From Spirochaetia bacterium (lineage in GTDB: Bacteria; Spirochaetota; Spirochaetia; PWKH01): 39,035 nucleotides of DNA. The notes under the pieces are model-generated. The model made no database searches. It saw nothing but the letters and a program-made list of their open reading frames with translations, and had not been told where the DNA came from. The position numbers and the translations under genes are program-made. Location: positions 1 to 39,035 of the forward strand of contig JAIPFU010000004.1 in assembly GCA_021736505.1 (NCBI GenBank), given 5' to 3'. Of this stretch, positions 1-7,766 are shown piece by piece (the first letter of the stretch is position 1; each line of letters begins with the position of its first letter).

Positions 1-395
1 ATCTCCAGCAGTATTTTTCTAGCCAGCTGTATACCGTATTCAATATCGTAACTTTCATCGAGTCTCGGATCAATAACAAGCCCTCGCCAACCGAGCATCG
101 TTCTGGGCTTTTCAAAATATGAGCGCATGATGATAAAGATCTCATCACTCACCTCATCAGCTAGTTTCTTGAGGCGCCGAGCATAATCATAGGCCCCTTT
201 TTCATCGTGAATGGAGCATGGCCCAATAATGCCGATGATTCGTTTATCTTTTCTGAGGATGATATCCCGAATCTGTTTTCGCCAGCCCTCTATCTGAATT
301 AACTGTTCTTCGGAAACCTGCACTTTCTCCTTTATTTCATGCGGAGAAGCTAGTTTATCAACCCGATGTATATGCAGATCATTGATATGTTTCAT
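1..395 (-). CDS. aroG: 3-deoxy-7-phosphoheptulonate (DAHP) synthase, class I, N-terminal part
   Basis: The enzyme condenses phosphoenolpyruvate and erythrose 4-phosphate, the first step of the shikimate pathway, in the cytoplasm. The visible 131 residues carry the class I (AroF/G/H) signatures: GPCSIHD near residue 63, then a YFEKPRT motif followed by GWRGLVIDPRLDES, the PEP/metal-binding part of the barrel. The gene runs off the left edge, so the C-terminal two thirds are missing because of the window, not because of a mutation. ATG at 395 is preceded by a good ribosome site (AAGGGAG). It lies 38 nt behind the acyl-CoA synthetase gene on the same strand; a 12-bp perfect palindrome sits in that gap and could be an operator. 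Which isozyme (feedback type) it is cannot be told from this fragment. Confidence 0.93.
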   Translation of the reverse strand, partial: MKHINDLHIHRVDKLASPHEIKEKVQVSEEQLIQIEGWRKQIRDIILRKDKRIIGIIGPCSIHDEKGAYDYARRLKKLADEVSDEIFIIMRSYFEKPRTMLGWRGLVIDPRLDESYDIEYGIQLARKILLE

Positions 396-407
396 TTTAG
401 ATACTCC

Positions 408-419
408 CTTGTTAACAAG
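408..419. promoter_or_regulatory. 12-bp palindrome before the DAHP synthase gene, possible operator
   Basis: CTTGTTAACAAG is a perfect palindrome located 13 nt before the DAHP synthase ATG. A TATGAT hexamer lies just upstream of it (reading the minus strand), so the palindrome would cover a transcription start. It matches 10 of 12 bases of the E. coli trp operator core CTAGTTAACTAG, and a trpR gene lies in this window, but a 12-bp palindrome of low complexity can be chance. Confidence 0.3.
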
Positions 420-433
420 TTTGTATCATATTT

Positions 434-2086
434 TTATTTTTTATGCATTATATCATAGAGATATCGTTTTATTTTCTTAGTTGGTGTCCGGATGAAAGAC
501 TCTTTCTGATGAATAACATGATTAATTTTCGAAAATACATTGAGCTCCTTATTTACTCGCTTCCTGATATTATCCAGATATTCCTTTACGTGTTCCCCGG
601 CCTGATCCGCAGATACTTTAAGGTTTTTGGCATATTCTTCAACATCAATCTTAATTCTCGCCGTTATACCCTCTTTGGAAGACATTACCAGTGATTCCTC
701 AACAAAATCATAATTATTCAGCATATTCTCAATCAGCTCTGGATAGATATTTTCACCGCTCGGCCCGAGGATCATGTTCTTCTTTCTTCCCTTTATGAAG
801 AGATAGCCCTTTTTATCAAAAACTCCCAGATCACCTGTTTTAAACCAGCCGTCTTCGGTAAAAACCTTTTTTGTCTCTTCAGGATTTTTATAGTACCCCA
901 GCATTACATTAGGTCCCTTAACCTGAATCTCCCCATCTTGAGTATCTTCAGAAGCCTGAACCTCTTCATCCTGCTCTTTCTGAATTCTCATTTGGACATT
1001 GCCCAGAACCTTTCCAGTAGATGCAATTTTTGTCCATCCCGGGGCACATCCAGCCAGGAGCGGAGCTGTCTCAGTCAGACCGTAACCAATTCCGTAGGGG
1101 AATTTGGCTTCAAAAAGAAAACGTTCAACCATCGGGTCCAAGGGAGCTCCGCCGATCCCGAAAAACTTAAGTCTCCCGCCGAAAACCTCTTTCAGCTGTT
1201 TTCCAACTTTCCTATTAATCATTTTTCTGAAAAGACTTACTTTATAGAGCATTTTCAGAAGTTTCTTCTTTTCAATTTTCGGTAGAACAGAAGCTCGATA
1301 GAGTTTTTCAATAAGTAACGGTACAGACAGCATGATTTGCGGTCTGACTTTTTTCAATGCGGGCAGGAGCATACTTGCAGATGGCGGCTTCCGTAAATAA
1401 TTAAAATGTACGCCTCCAATCATTCCCAGCAGCAGTCCAATGGTAAACTCATACGAGTGGGACATGGGCAGAACAGATAGCATATTATCTTCAGGAAGGA
1501 TTTTTATAAAAGATGTGGAAGATATCATAGCATTAGAACAGAGATTCCCGTGGGTCAGCATAACTCCCTTTGAAACACCTGTGGTTCCAGAAGTGTAGAT
1601 TATACTTGCCAATGTGTCTTTGGTGATGCCTTCGCAGCCCTTAAGCACCAATGAGCTTTCGTTCTGCTCTTTTTCCTGCAGCAGTTCATCAAGGAGCACA
1701 ATAGCCTGATCATCAGAAAAAACCTCTTTTACCTTCTTCAATTGTTTCTTTGATACAAAGATTCGTTCTGCTTCAGCATGTTCCAGTATATTCTGTACCT
1801 CTTTCTGAGTAAAATCCGGCAATATCGGGACAGCAACGTTACCTGAGAGGACAATCCCGAAATAGGCTGCACTCCAAGCAGGAGAATTTTCTCCAAGAAG
1901 TGCAATATTCTTGTTTTTTCCAAAACTGCTAGCTTCAAGATTCTTTTTTACATGAAGAGTATGCTGTTCCCACTCTTTATATGTAATCTGCTCCTCGTCA
2001 ATAAAGCCTCCGAAGGGCTGATTCGCATAAGCAGCGGTACTTTTCTCAAAAAGTTCCGCCAGAGTATCTTTTTCCAAATGTATCAT
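434..2086 (-). CDS. AMP-dependent long-chain acyl-CoA synthetase
   Basis: Cytoplasmic or membrane-associated adenylate-forming enzyme (ANL superfamily) that activates a carboxylic acid, probably a long-chain fatty acid, as acyl-AMP and then acyl-CoA. The 550 residues show the ATP-binding loop YTSGTTGVSKGV around residue 165, the GYGLTETAP motif around 335, the TGD motif in DGWFKTGDLG around 415 and the hinge GRKKNMILGPSGENIYP around 433, with the C-terminal lysine (TPTKKIKRY) near the end. Start ATG at 2086 has AAGGGA upstream. A second, related synthetase lies at 14249-15985. The substrate cannot be read from the sequence. It may be transcribed together with the DAHP synthase gene downstream. 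Confidence 0.9.
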   Translation of the reverse strand: MIHLEKDTLAELFEKSTAAYANQPFGGFIDEEQITYKEWEQHTLHVKKNLEASSFGKNKNIALLGENSPAWSAAYFGIVLSGNVAVPILPDFTQKEVQNILEHAEAERIFVSKKQLKKVKEVFSDDQAIVLLDELLQEKEQNESSLVLKGCEGITKDTLASIIYTSGTTGVSKGVMLTHGNLCSNAMISSTSFIKILPEDNMLSVLPMSHSYEFTIGLLLGMIGGVHFNYLRKPPSASMLLPALKKVRPQIMLSVPLLIEKLYRASVLPKIEKKKLLKMLYKVSLFRKMINRKVGKQLKEVFGGRLKFFGIGGAPLDPMVERFLFEAKFPYGIGYGLTETAPLLAGCAPGWTKIASTGKVLGNVQMRIQKEQDEEVQASEDTQDGEIQVKGPNVMLGYYKNPEETKKVFTEDGWFKTGDLGVFDKKGYLFIKGRKKNMILGPSGENIYPELIENMLNNYDFVEESLVMSSKEGITARIKIDVEEYAKNLKVSADQAGEHVKEYLDNIRKRVNKELNVFSKINHVIHQKESFIRTPTKKIKRYLYDIMHKK

Positions 2087-2123
2087 AATTGTTTTTCCCT
2101 TATATGTGTTTTCCCCAAAACTT

Positions 2124-2152
2124 ATTATAACCCTATTTATAATATATGCATA
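2124..2152 (-). promoter_or_regulatory. possible promoter of the acyl-CoA synthetase gene
   Basis: On the minus strand a consensus -10 TATAAT (2129-2124) lies 35 nt before the start codon; the hexamer 17 bp upstream (TATGCA) is a poor -35. The call rests on the -10 alone. Confidence 0.35.
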
Positions 2153-2181
2153 CAGGTAGTCTTCTGTCGAGGGAAAAATAG

Positions 2182-2222
2182 TAATTTACATGGAACCTAA
2201 TTTACATGGAACAGTAATTTAC
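2182..2222. repeat. tandem direct repeat, about 16 bp x 2.5
   Basis: TAATTTACATGGAAC occurs at 2182-2196 and again at 2198-2212, followed by a partial third copy TAATTTAC at 2215-2222. It lies in the gap between the acyl-CoA synthetase gene and the ArsC-like gene; no function is evident. Confidence 0.8.
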
Positions 2223-2287
2223 CAAGTTTATTATGTATGAAAAAACTAGTTAAATAATCAAATTGTAAGGATGCCTGGTCACCTGTT

Positions 2288-2632
2288 TCAGGATTTTTCT
2301 TTAAGAATATTCCTGTACAGCTTTTCATCATATCCAAGCAGAACACCGCCGTCCATACGTAGTATAGGAACTTTAAGTAATTCAGGATAATCAAAAATCT
2401 CTTCCAGGGGATCAAAATCCATATAGGCATATCCCCGTTTTTTGTAGATCTTAGCTTCCTTATCAATCAGTTCTTCGGGACTGTAATAGCGAAGAACTGA
2501 TTGCAGCTCTCCTTGTGAAAGCATTTTCTCATCTACATCAATAAGCTGAACAGGGATTTTTCGTTCCTTAAAAAACCGTACAGCCTTTTGAGTATCCTTG
2601 CTTTTTTTCCTGCCGAATATTTGTGTAACCAA
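2288..2632 (-). CDS. ArsC/Spx-family protein lacking the catalytic cysteine
   Basis: A 114-residue thioredoxin-fold protein of the ArsC/Spx/YffB type: [17 protein letters not shown] at the N-terminus aligns with the family pattern (IYGNPxCxxxRKAxxxL), and [11 protein letters not shown] near residue 90 matches the cis-proline region (KRPIL). The position where the family has its catalytic or redox cysteine is Ser11 here (codon AGC), and the protein has no cysteine at all, so classical arsenate reduction or Spx-type redox sensing is unlikely. The start appears to be TTG at 2632 with GAGGGG 8-12 nt upstream; no ATG lies near the N-terminus. It is divergent from asnS. Function unknown; it could bind a partner protein. 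Confidence 0.8.
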   Translation of the reverse strand: MVTQIFGRKKSKDTQKAVRFFKERKIPVQLIDVDEKMLSQGELQSVLRYYSPEELIDKEAKIYKKRGYAYMDFDPLEEIFDYPELLKVPILRMDGGVLLGYDEKLYRNILKEKS

Positions 2633-2737
2633 AACTTTTCACCCCTCATATTGAAAGATCCACTACATTATACTAATGTAAACAGGAGATTTTTTTTAAT
2701 CAAGAATGATGTGTGGAAAATATACAGAAGGAGAGAT

Positions 2738-4147
2738 ATGCAGATGTTCAATTCAATGAGAATCAGCCAGCTTTTACAGAGGGATCCGGATGAAGAAACA
2801 ATTATCGTGGAAGGCTGGATTCGTACAAAGCGGGATTCAAAAAATTTTTGCTTTTTCGAGATGAATGACGGATCCAGTTTGAAAAATCTCCAGGTCATCC
2901 TGGACAAGCAGGATGATTCCGTCATTTCTACAATTCAGGCTATTTCTACCGGAGCCAGTGTTCGATTCACTGGAATCCTCGTGGAATCTCCCGGAAAAAA
3001 CCAGAAAGTGGAACTGCAGGCAAAAGCCGTTGAGCTGGTGGGAGATGCTCCAGTTGATACGTATCCCCTGCAGAAAAAACGGCACTCCTTTGAATTCCTC
3101 CGGGAAATAGCCCACCTCCGCCCCCGGACGAATACCTTCGGTGCTGTCACCCGGGTGCGCAATTCTTTGAGCTATGCTGTGCACTCATTTTTTCAGGAAA
3201 AGGGGTTTCTCTATATCCATACCCCCATTATTACAACTTCTGACTGCGAAGGGGCTGGAGAAATGTTTCAAGTTACTACCCTTCCCCTGAATCAGGTTCC
3301 GAAGGAAGAGGGCAAGAAAGAGGGCAAGGTTGATTTCTCTAAGGATTTCTTTGGTAAACCGGCAAATCTTACAGTTAGCGGACAGCTTGAGGCGGAAATT
3401 TATGCTCTTGCCTTGAAGAATGTATACACCTTCGGGCCGACTTTCCGGGCTGAAAACTCAAATACCAGCCGCCATCTTTCAGAATTCTGGATGGTAGAAC
3501 CGGAAATGGCATTCTGCACCCTGGATGGAGATATGGCCTTGGCTGAAGAGTTCCTTAAATATATCTTTTCCTACGTATTGAATCACTGTGAAGAGGATAT
3601 GGATTTTTTCAACAAATGGATACAGAAGGGCGTAAAAGATTCTCTAGAACACGTAGTCAATTCAAAGTTCACTCACCTCCCTTATACTGAGGTCATTAAA
3701 GAACTGGAGCAATCCAAACAAGATTTCGAATTCCCTGTTTCTTGGGGAGATGACCTCCAGTCAGAACATGAAAGATACTTGACGGAAACGGTTTTTAAAG
3801 GCCCCGTAACAGTTACTGACTATCCTAGAGAAATCAAAGCCTTTTATATGCGGCTTAATGACGATGAGAAAACTGTAAGGGCTATGGATGTGCTTGTCCC
3901 CAGGCTCGGAGAAATCATCGGAGGCAGCGAACGAGAGAATAGATATGATGTTCTATTACGGCGCATTAAGGAACAAGGGCTTAATGAAAAAGATTACTGG
4001 TGGTATCTTGATCTGCGTCGCTATGGTTCAGTTCCCCATGCTGGATTCGGTCTTGGATTTGAAAGGGTTATTCAGTATGTAACTGGTATGCAGAACATAC
4101 GTGATGTGATCCCGTTCCCCCGAACTGTGCAGAATGCAGAATTTTAG
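2738..4147 (+). CDS. asnS: asparaginyl-tRNA synthetase
   Basis: Class IIb aminoacyl-tRNA synthetase that charges tRNA-Asn with asparagine in the cytoplasm. An N-terminal OB-fold anticodon-binding domain ([24 protein letters not shown], residues about 18-41) is followed by the class II core: motif 2 [24 protein letters not shown] and motif 3 [15 protein letters not shown] near the C-terminus. The asparagine-type features ([12 protein letters not shown], and the insertion before motif 2) separate it from AspS. The reading frame is open 50 codons further upstream, but ATG at 2738 has a strong ribosome site (AGAAGGAGA) and fits the family's N-terminus, giving 469 residues. Single gene between a divergent ArsC-like gene and a hairpin. 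Confidence 0.96.
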   Translation: MQMFNSMRISQLLQRDPDEETIIVEGWIRTKRDSKNFCFFEMNDGSSLKNLQVILDKQDDSVISTIQAISTGASVRFTGILVESPGKNQKVELQAKAVELVGDAPVDTYPLQKKRHSFEFLREIAHLRPRTNTFGAVTRVRNSLSYAVHSFFQEKGFLYIHTPIITTSDCEGAGEMFQVTTLPLNQVPKEEGKKEGKVDFSKDFFGKPANLTVSGQLEAEIYALALKNVYTFGPTFRAENSNTSRHLSEFWMVEPEMAFCTLDGDMALAEEFLKYIFSYVLNHCEEDMDFFNKWIQKGVKDSLEHVVNSKFTHLPYTEVIKELEQSKQDFEFPVSWGDDLQSEHERYLTETVFKGPVTVTDYPREIKAFYMRLNDDEKTVRAMDVLVPRLGEIIGGSERENRYDVLLRRIKEQGLNEKDYWWYLDLRRYGSVPHAGFGLGFERVIQYVTGMQNIRDVIPFPRTVQNAEF

Positions 4148-4154
4148 TAATTTT

Positions 4155-4207
4155 ATAACCACAGAGGATATTGCCGCTTTCTGCTGATTAATATCCTTTG
4201 TGGTTAT
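4155..4207. repeat. 18-bp inverted repeat after asnS, possible terminator or palindromic repeat
   Basis: Arms 4155-4172 (ATAACCACAGAGGATATT) and 4190-4207 (AATATCCTTTGTGGTTAT) pair with one mismatch (a G-U pair in RNA) around a 17-nt loop, 7 nt after the asnS stop. There is no T-run behind it, so it may act as an mRNA 3' stabiliser or be a dispersed palindromic element rather than a classical terminator. Confidence 0.6.
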
Positions 4208-4291
4208 GTTCCCAACCGCTCTTCAGCATCTTACTAAATACAGCTTCAAACCGTTAATAAGACTTATGTAATAATATCCCTTGGTATTTCA

Positions 4292-4317
4292 CCTTACTCC
4301 TTACTCCTTACTCCTTA
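4292..4317. repeat. 7-bp tandem repeat CCTTACT x3.7
   Basis: Three perfect copies of CCTTACT plus CCTTA end two bases before the stop codon of the minus-strand peptide gene at 4320. Confidence 0.85.
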
Positions 4318-4319
4318 AT

Positions 4320-4682
4320 TTAATGCGCTAAGCTTGAAGGAATATGCAAGCTTGTTCCTGAAGCTGCATTCATTCCTGCTAGAACACTTAAAGAAGGACT
4401 ATAAGCACTGATCATACCAATACACCCTCCTACTATTGCTCCTCCCCAGGTAGGGCTCTGATTAGAATACATACAGTTGGTTAAATACCCAAGAGATCCC
4501 AAGAAAAAGCCCCCGACAAGGGATGCAAATAAACCTTCTCCTTCGATACCCTCCATTTCTTCTTGGCTTAAGGGTTCCCCCCCAGCCTCATTGAACATTG
4601 AGTCAACCGTCATCGGCTGAGCCATAAGTGTCATTGAAGTAATCAGAAGAATTACTCCAATTATGCAAAGAGTTTTTTTCAT
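4320..4682 (-). CDS. secreted peptide with bacteriocin-leader-like segment
   Basis: A 120-residue protein that I do not recognise as a named family. Residues 1-21 form a Sec signal peptide (MKK, hydrophobic core, cleavage probably after Ala21). Residues 38-50 read LSQEEMEGIEGEG, which closely resembles the double-glycine leader consensus LSxxEMxxIxGG of class II bacteriocins and related peptides. The rest (51-120) is hydrophobic and rich in Gly/Ala/Ser with several GxxxG-like patterns and two cysteines (70, 87) that could form a disulphide. Start chosen at 4682 because AGGAGGGG lies just upstream; the frame is open 10 codons further. It follows a LuxR-type regulator gene by 42 nt on the same strand, so the two are probably co-transcribed. 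It could be a toxin-like peptide, a signal, or just a small surface protein; no transporter or immunity gene is adjacent. Confidence 0.65.
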   Translation of the reverse strand: MKKTLCIIGVILLITSMTLMAQPMTVDSMFNEAGGEPLSQEEMEGIEGEGLFASLVGGFFLGSLGYLTNCMYSNQSPTWGGAIVGGCIGMISAYSPSLSVLAGMNAASGTSLHIPSSLAH

Positions 4683-4724
4683 AAAACCCCTCCTAAAATA
4701 AAATTTTCCCACATGGGGAATTTT

Positions 4725-5444
4725 TCAATTTTTTATATCCTCATCCAAGCCCGAAGCAATGGCATATCGGGTTATTGAAGCTATGGAGTCCAAGTTAAGC
4801 TTCTTCTTAATTCGATTTTTATATGTTTCTACGGTATTAACTGAAATTGATAACTCCACAGCCATGAATTTGCTTGTCTTTCCTTGACTTATCATTATCA
4901 TTATCTGTATCTCTCTTCTACTCAGCAGTTTTACTTGAACTGGATATTCCTTATGTTCAAGCTTTTTTTGCGACCTCCCTTGTTGAGTTTCAGTATCAAA
5001 ATAGACTTCCTCCTGAAAGAAGTTTCGAATTTTATACGTAATTTCCTTTTTTGGAGTCTCTAAAAATAATGTGTCTCGAACACCTAAGGCTGACAGCAGA
5101 CTTTTATCTTTATTGTCATAAGGATAATTGAAATAGGTCAGGACAGAAAAATTCTTTCTTAAAAGATATATAACATCCTTAAAACCTGTTTTACTGCTTC
5201 TGACAGCATCAATATCAATGCAGAAAAATTGAGTATTTCTCCTTTCTTTAATTAGAGTATTACTAGTATTGTGAAAGGCCTCACCCGATCCCGGGTTCAG
5301 AGGATATTCACGATAGACCGCTTTCATGTATTCAGCTAAGCTTTTACATAAGAAAATATTCAACTCATCTGAACATGAACTTAAAACATTCAGTATTTCT
5401 GTTCGCATCCATGAAATTTTCCCAATTATTTGTACATTCCTCAT
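4725..5444 (-). CDS. LuxR/NarL-type transcriptional regulator with degenerate receiver-like domain
   Basis: DNA-binding regulator of 239 residues. The C-terminal quarter (about 172-235) is a GerE/LuxR helix-turn-helix: LLSRREIQIMIMISQGKTSKFMAVELSISVNTVETYKNR, with the expected SVNTVETYKNRIKKKL recognition helix. The N-terminal 150 residues look like a worn receiver domain: a hydrophobic strand FFCIDID (Asp77/Asp79) could hold the phosphorylation site, but the acidic pocket and the conserved lysine context are not clear. ATG at 5444 has no ribosome site; ATG at 5408 (residue 13) has GGGAAAAT upstream and is an alternative start. Lies upstream of the secreted peptide gene, which it may control. 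No sensor kinase is nearby. Confidence 0.8.
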   Translation of the reverse strand: MRNVQIIGKISWMRTEILNVLSSCSDELNIFLCKSLAEYMKAVYREYPLNPGSGEAFHNTSNTLIKERRNTQFFCIDIDAVRSSKTGFKDVIYLLRKNFSVLTYFNYPYDNKDKSLLSALGVRDTLFLETPKKEITYKIRNFFQEEVYFDTETQQGRSQKKLEHKEYPVQVKLLSRREIQIMIMISQGKTSKFMAVELSISVNTVETYKNRIKKKLNLDSIASITRYAIASGLDEDIKN

Positions 5445-5639
5445 ACTATATATGACACTGAAAAAAGGATTTTTGATTCAATTTTAAACAAATTTTTTGG
5501 AAAAAATTATGTATTAAGTTTTTTGGGGTTTAGGGAAGGAAAAAATTTGTTTTATTGAGAAACTTGTTTATATTCGCAAACACCTATCCTTCTCCTCTTT
5601 TGTCATTACTTTTGGGGATTTGTTACCCTGCTAAAACAA

Positions 5640-5659
5640 TTGTATTCTGTATTATACAA
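5640..5659. promoter_or_regulatory. 6-8-6 inverted repeat over a -10-like box, possible operator
   Basis: TTGTAT at 5640-5645 and ATACAA at 5654-5659 are perfect inverted arms with 8 nt between; a TATTAT hexamer (5650-5655) lies inside. It sits 31 nt before the beta-barrel gene, in the 245-bp gap between that gene and the divergent LuxR-type regulator. The spacing suits a dimeric regulator, but the arms are short and no good -35 box is seen. Confidence 0.35.
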
Positions 5660-5689
5660 AACCTGCGGTGCAGTTAGATTGGAGAGAAT

Positions 5690-6262
5690 ATGATAAAAAA
5701 AAACCTGGTAACAATCATTTTTTTGAGCATTATTCCCCTTTTCTGTCTCTTTAGTGAAGATACCGTCGACGAAAACAATGAATTGAATAAAAATGCAAAG
5801 AACTCTTTTATCCTTTCACTTTATTCACATGATATTGACGGTATGTTTTTTGAAAACTTCCATATTGGCATATCTCCGGCAGCTCGATTCAAAGGAAAAG
5901 CAGAATTCTCTATACCAATAAATTTTTTCATACATAGCGGAGAAGAAATTTGGATACTGGACTTTTCCGGAAAGGTAAAGTTTTTCCCTAAATTTGCTAA
6001 CTGGTGGTTCGGACTTACTTTATTACAGAATCTCATCATATATGGAGAAAACAAACCGGATAATAGCAGTTGTTATATGACAGAAATATCTTCAGGTTAT
6101 ACGATAAATGTGAATAACAGATTTTTTATAGAACCGTATTTTCTATTGAGGAATCCCTTTAACAGAAATTCAGATGATCTTGAAAGGATAGCTTCTTTTT
6201 CTCCTTCCTTCGCTCAATTTGAATTTGGATTGAGCTTGAGTTTAGAGATTTTGACTTGGTAA
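5690..6262 (+). CDS. secreted beta-barrel-like outer-membrane protein, unknown function
   Basis: A 190-residue protein with an N-terminal Sec signal peptide (MIKKNLVTIIFLSIIPLFCLFSE) and then alternating polar/aromatic-hydrophobic stretches typical of beta strands (FILSLYSHDI, FHIGISPAARF, AEFSIPINFFIH, WWFGLTLLQNL, FFIEPYFLLR, FEFGLSLSLEIL), ending in a strand with a terminal aromatic residue (LTW). This pattern suggests a small outer-membrane beta-barrel; I do not recognise a family. GGAGAGA precedes ATG 5690. It is divergent from the LuxR-type regulator at 4725-5444 and 116 nt upstream of a second regulator on its own strand, so it is a likely target of one of them. Confidence 0.65.
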   Translation: MIKKNLVTIIFLSIIPLFCLFSEDTVDENNELNKNAKNSFILSLYSHDIDGMFFENFHIGISPAARFKGKAEFSIPINFFIHSGEEIWILDFSGKVKFFPKFANWWFGLTLLQNLIIYGENKPDNSSCYMTEISSGYTINVNNRFFIEPYFLLRNPFNRNSDDLERIASFSPSFAQFEFGLSLSLEILTW

Positions 6263-6378
6263 AGAGTAAAAAATACAATTTTTTCCGTTTCAGTGAGTAA
6301 ACTATACCTTTAAGGTTGTGTTCATTATCCATAAGTTGTTTTAAAATTTACTAAATTCAATCCGAAAAAGGAAAAGTT

Positions 6379-7071
6379 ATGGTATTTCATAGAGCCTTAA
6401 AAAAAGATTCAAAAAAAATCTCAATTATGCTGGTAGATCCATGTAATGCGAGTAAAGTCGGACTGCAGAATTTTTTTTACGAGAAAAGAGATCAGTTCTC
6501 TTTAATATTCACTGCAAAAAGCTGTAGGGAGGCTGTGAAACTGTTGAAAAAAAATAATCATTTAGTTGATATTCTTGTTACGGAACTCTATTTGCATAAC
6601 AATGGCGGTATTCAGCTTATACACTTTGTAAAAAAGAATTGTAATCACATAAAATGCATTGGTTATTCAAATTATTGCAATAATTCTATTATCAATAAAG
6701 CTTTAGAAATGGGTATGGACTGTTTTGTTAAAAAAGATTCAACCTTAAGGGATTTATCAAAGGAGATACTAAAATGTTATCGTAAAATTGACAGTTCGAC
6801 AAAAAAAGTAGAGTCACAAAAAGATGATAACTACTCAAATATTCTTACTGATCGAGAAAAACAGGTCATATATCTTATTTGTTCAAATAATGGATATAAA
6901 GCTCATGAAGTAGGACAAGTTCTTGATATCACCCCTAATACGGTATATAAACACAGACAGAATATAAAGAAAAAGATAAAATCCAAAGGGGATGTTGGTA
7001 TGACAAAGTTTGCCATAGAGCAAGGCTTGATAGACAGCAAAAAAGACAAAAAAGACTCTGATGATTCCTAG
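6379..7071 (+). CDS. NarL/FixJ-type response regulator with Glu at the phosphorylation site
   Basis: Regulator of 230 residues: an N-terminal receiver domain (about 13-125) followed by a LuxR helix-turn-helix (about 155-215; LTDREKQVIYLICSNNGYKAHEVGQVLDITPNTVYKHRQNIKKKI). In the receiver the strand that normally ends in the phosphorylated Asp reads VDILVTEL, placing Glu69 where Asp is expected; Ser97 stands for the usual Thr/Ser and Lys118 for the conserved Lys. An Asp-to-Glu change often mimics the phosphorylated state, so the protein may be always active or be controlled another way. The C-terminus is highly charged (KKDKKDSDDS). ATG 6379 is preceded by AAAGGAAAAG. No histidine kinase is adjacent. 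It is related to the regulator at 4725-5444 in the DNA-binding part. Confidence 0.85.
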   Translation: MVFHRALKKDSKKISIMLVDPCNASKVGLQNFFYEKRDQFSLIFTAKSCREAVKLLKKNNHLVDILVTELYLHNNGGIQLIHFVKKNCNHIKCIGYSNYCNNSIINKALEMGMDCFVKKDSTLRDLSKEILKCYRKIDSSTKKVESQKDDNYSNILTDREKQVIYLICSNNGYKAHEVGQVLDITPNTVYKHRQNIKKKIKSKGDVGMTKFAIEQGLIDSKKDKKDSDDS

Positions 7072-7172
7072 CAGAGCATCAAGGCGATTCCTTGAAATTA
7101 GTAAACTATGAGAAACACCAGCAGGATGCAGTTCATTAATTAAGCCCCGCCAGCACATGACAGGGCTTTCAC

Positions 7173-7211
7173 CACATAAAAAATACACATAAAAAATACA
7201 CATAAAAAAAT
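7173..7211. repeat. 13-bp tandem repeat x3
   Basis: CACATAAAAAATA is repeated with a 13-bp period at 7173, 7186 and 7199 (the third copy has one extra A). It lies just after the stop codon side of the nitroreductase gene (minus strand) and 100 bp after the response regulator gene. Confidence 0.85.
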
Positions 7212-7218
7212 ACAAAGT

Positions 7219-7734
7219 TCAGATGAATCTTACAACATCATTTAATTCTCGGCGTATTTTGCGGTTTTTTTTCTTCCAGCCGTCTTCCTGGTATCCTAGA
7301 GGCGTCATCGCAAAAACCTCCTCATCCGCATCCAGGGGTAAGACTTTTCTCAAGACTTCATAATCAAAAGCCCCTATCCAGCAAGTACCGAGACCCTCAT
7401 TCTCTGCAGCTAGTATCATGTGGTCCATAGCGATAGTCAAATCAGTCTCCAGGGAATTGTATCCATCCCAACGATTCCAGGCATCTTTTCTCTTCCCTTT
7501 GACTATAAGAACTACGGGAGCATTCTGGAACCAGGCCTTTCCATAGCACTTGTTTACCTCTTTCCTCTTTTCCGGGCTTCTGACCACAACGAATTGCCAG
7601 GGCTGCGAATTGGTAGCGGAAGGGGCAATTCGACCGGCTTCAAGGATGCGCATAAGGACTTCTTCAGGTATCTCCTTTTCTGGATCATAGTTTCTCACAC
7701 TCTCTCTGCTGATAATTACGTCTTTAAAATCCAT
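7219..7734 (-). CDS. nitroreductase family FMN-dependent oxidoreductase
   Basis: Cytoplasmic flavoprotein of 171 residues that would use NAD(P)H to reduce nitro compounds, quinones or similar electrophiles. Family hallmarks: the FMN-phosphate-binding ISRESVRNYDPEKEIPEEVLMRILEAGRIAPSATNSQPWQFVVV at residues 8-52, the central helix ETDLTIAMDHMILAAENEGLGTCWIGAFD around 95-125, and a C-terminal MTPLGYQEDGWKKKNRK motif. Length fits the short single-domain type. Start ATG 7734 has GGAGAAGG upstream. Lies alone between the regulator patch and the YitT gene 32 nt upstream on the same strand, so a two-gene unit yitT-nitroreductase is possible. The real substrate is unknown. Confidence 0.9.
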   Translation of the reverse strand: MDFKDVIISRESVRNYDPEKEIPEEVLMRILEAGRIAPSATNSQPWQFVVVRSPEKRKEVNKCYGKAWFQNAPVVLIVKGKRKDAWNRWDGYNSLETDLTIAMDHMILAAENEGLGTCWIGAFDYEVLRKVLPLDADEEVFAMTPLGYQEDGWKKKNRKIRRELNDVVRFI

Positions 7735-7766
7735 ACGTCCTTCTCCTAATTTAAAAAATTTTCTTT

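Noticed and set aside
2588..2737. Upstream extension of asnS by 50 codons
   Set aside because: It overlaps the divergent ArsC-like gene and the extra residues do not look like AsnS; ATG 2738 has a strong ribosome site.
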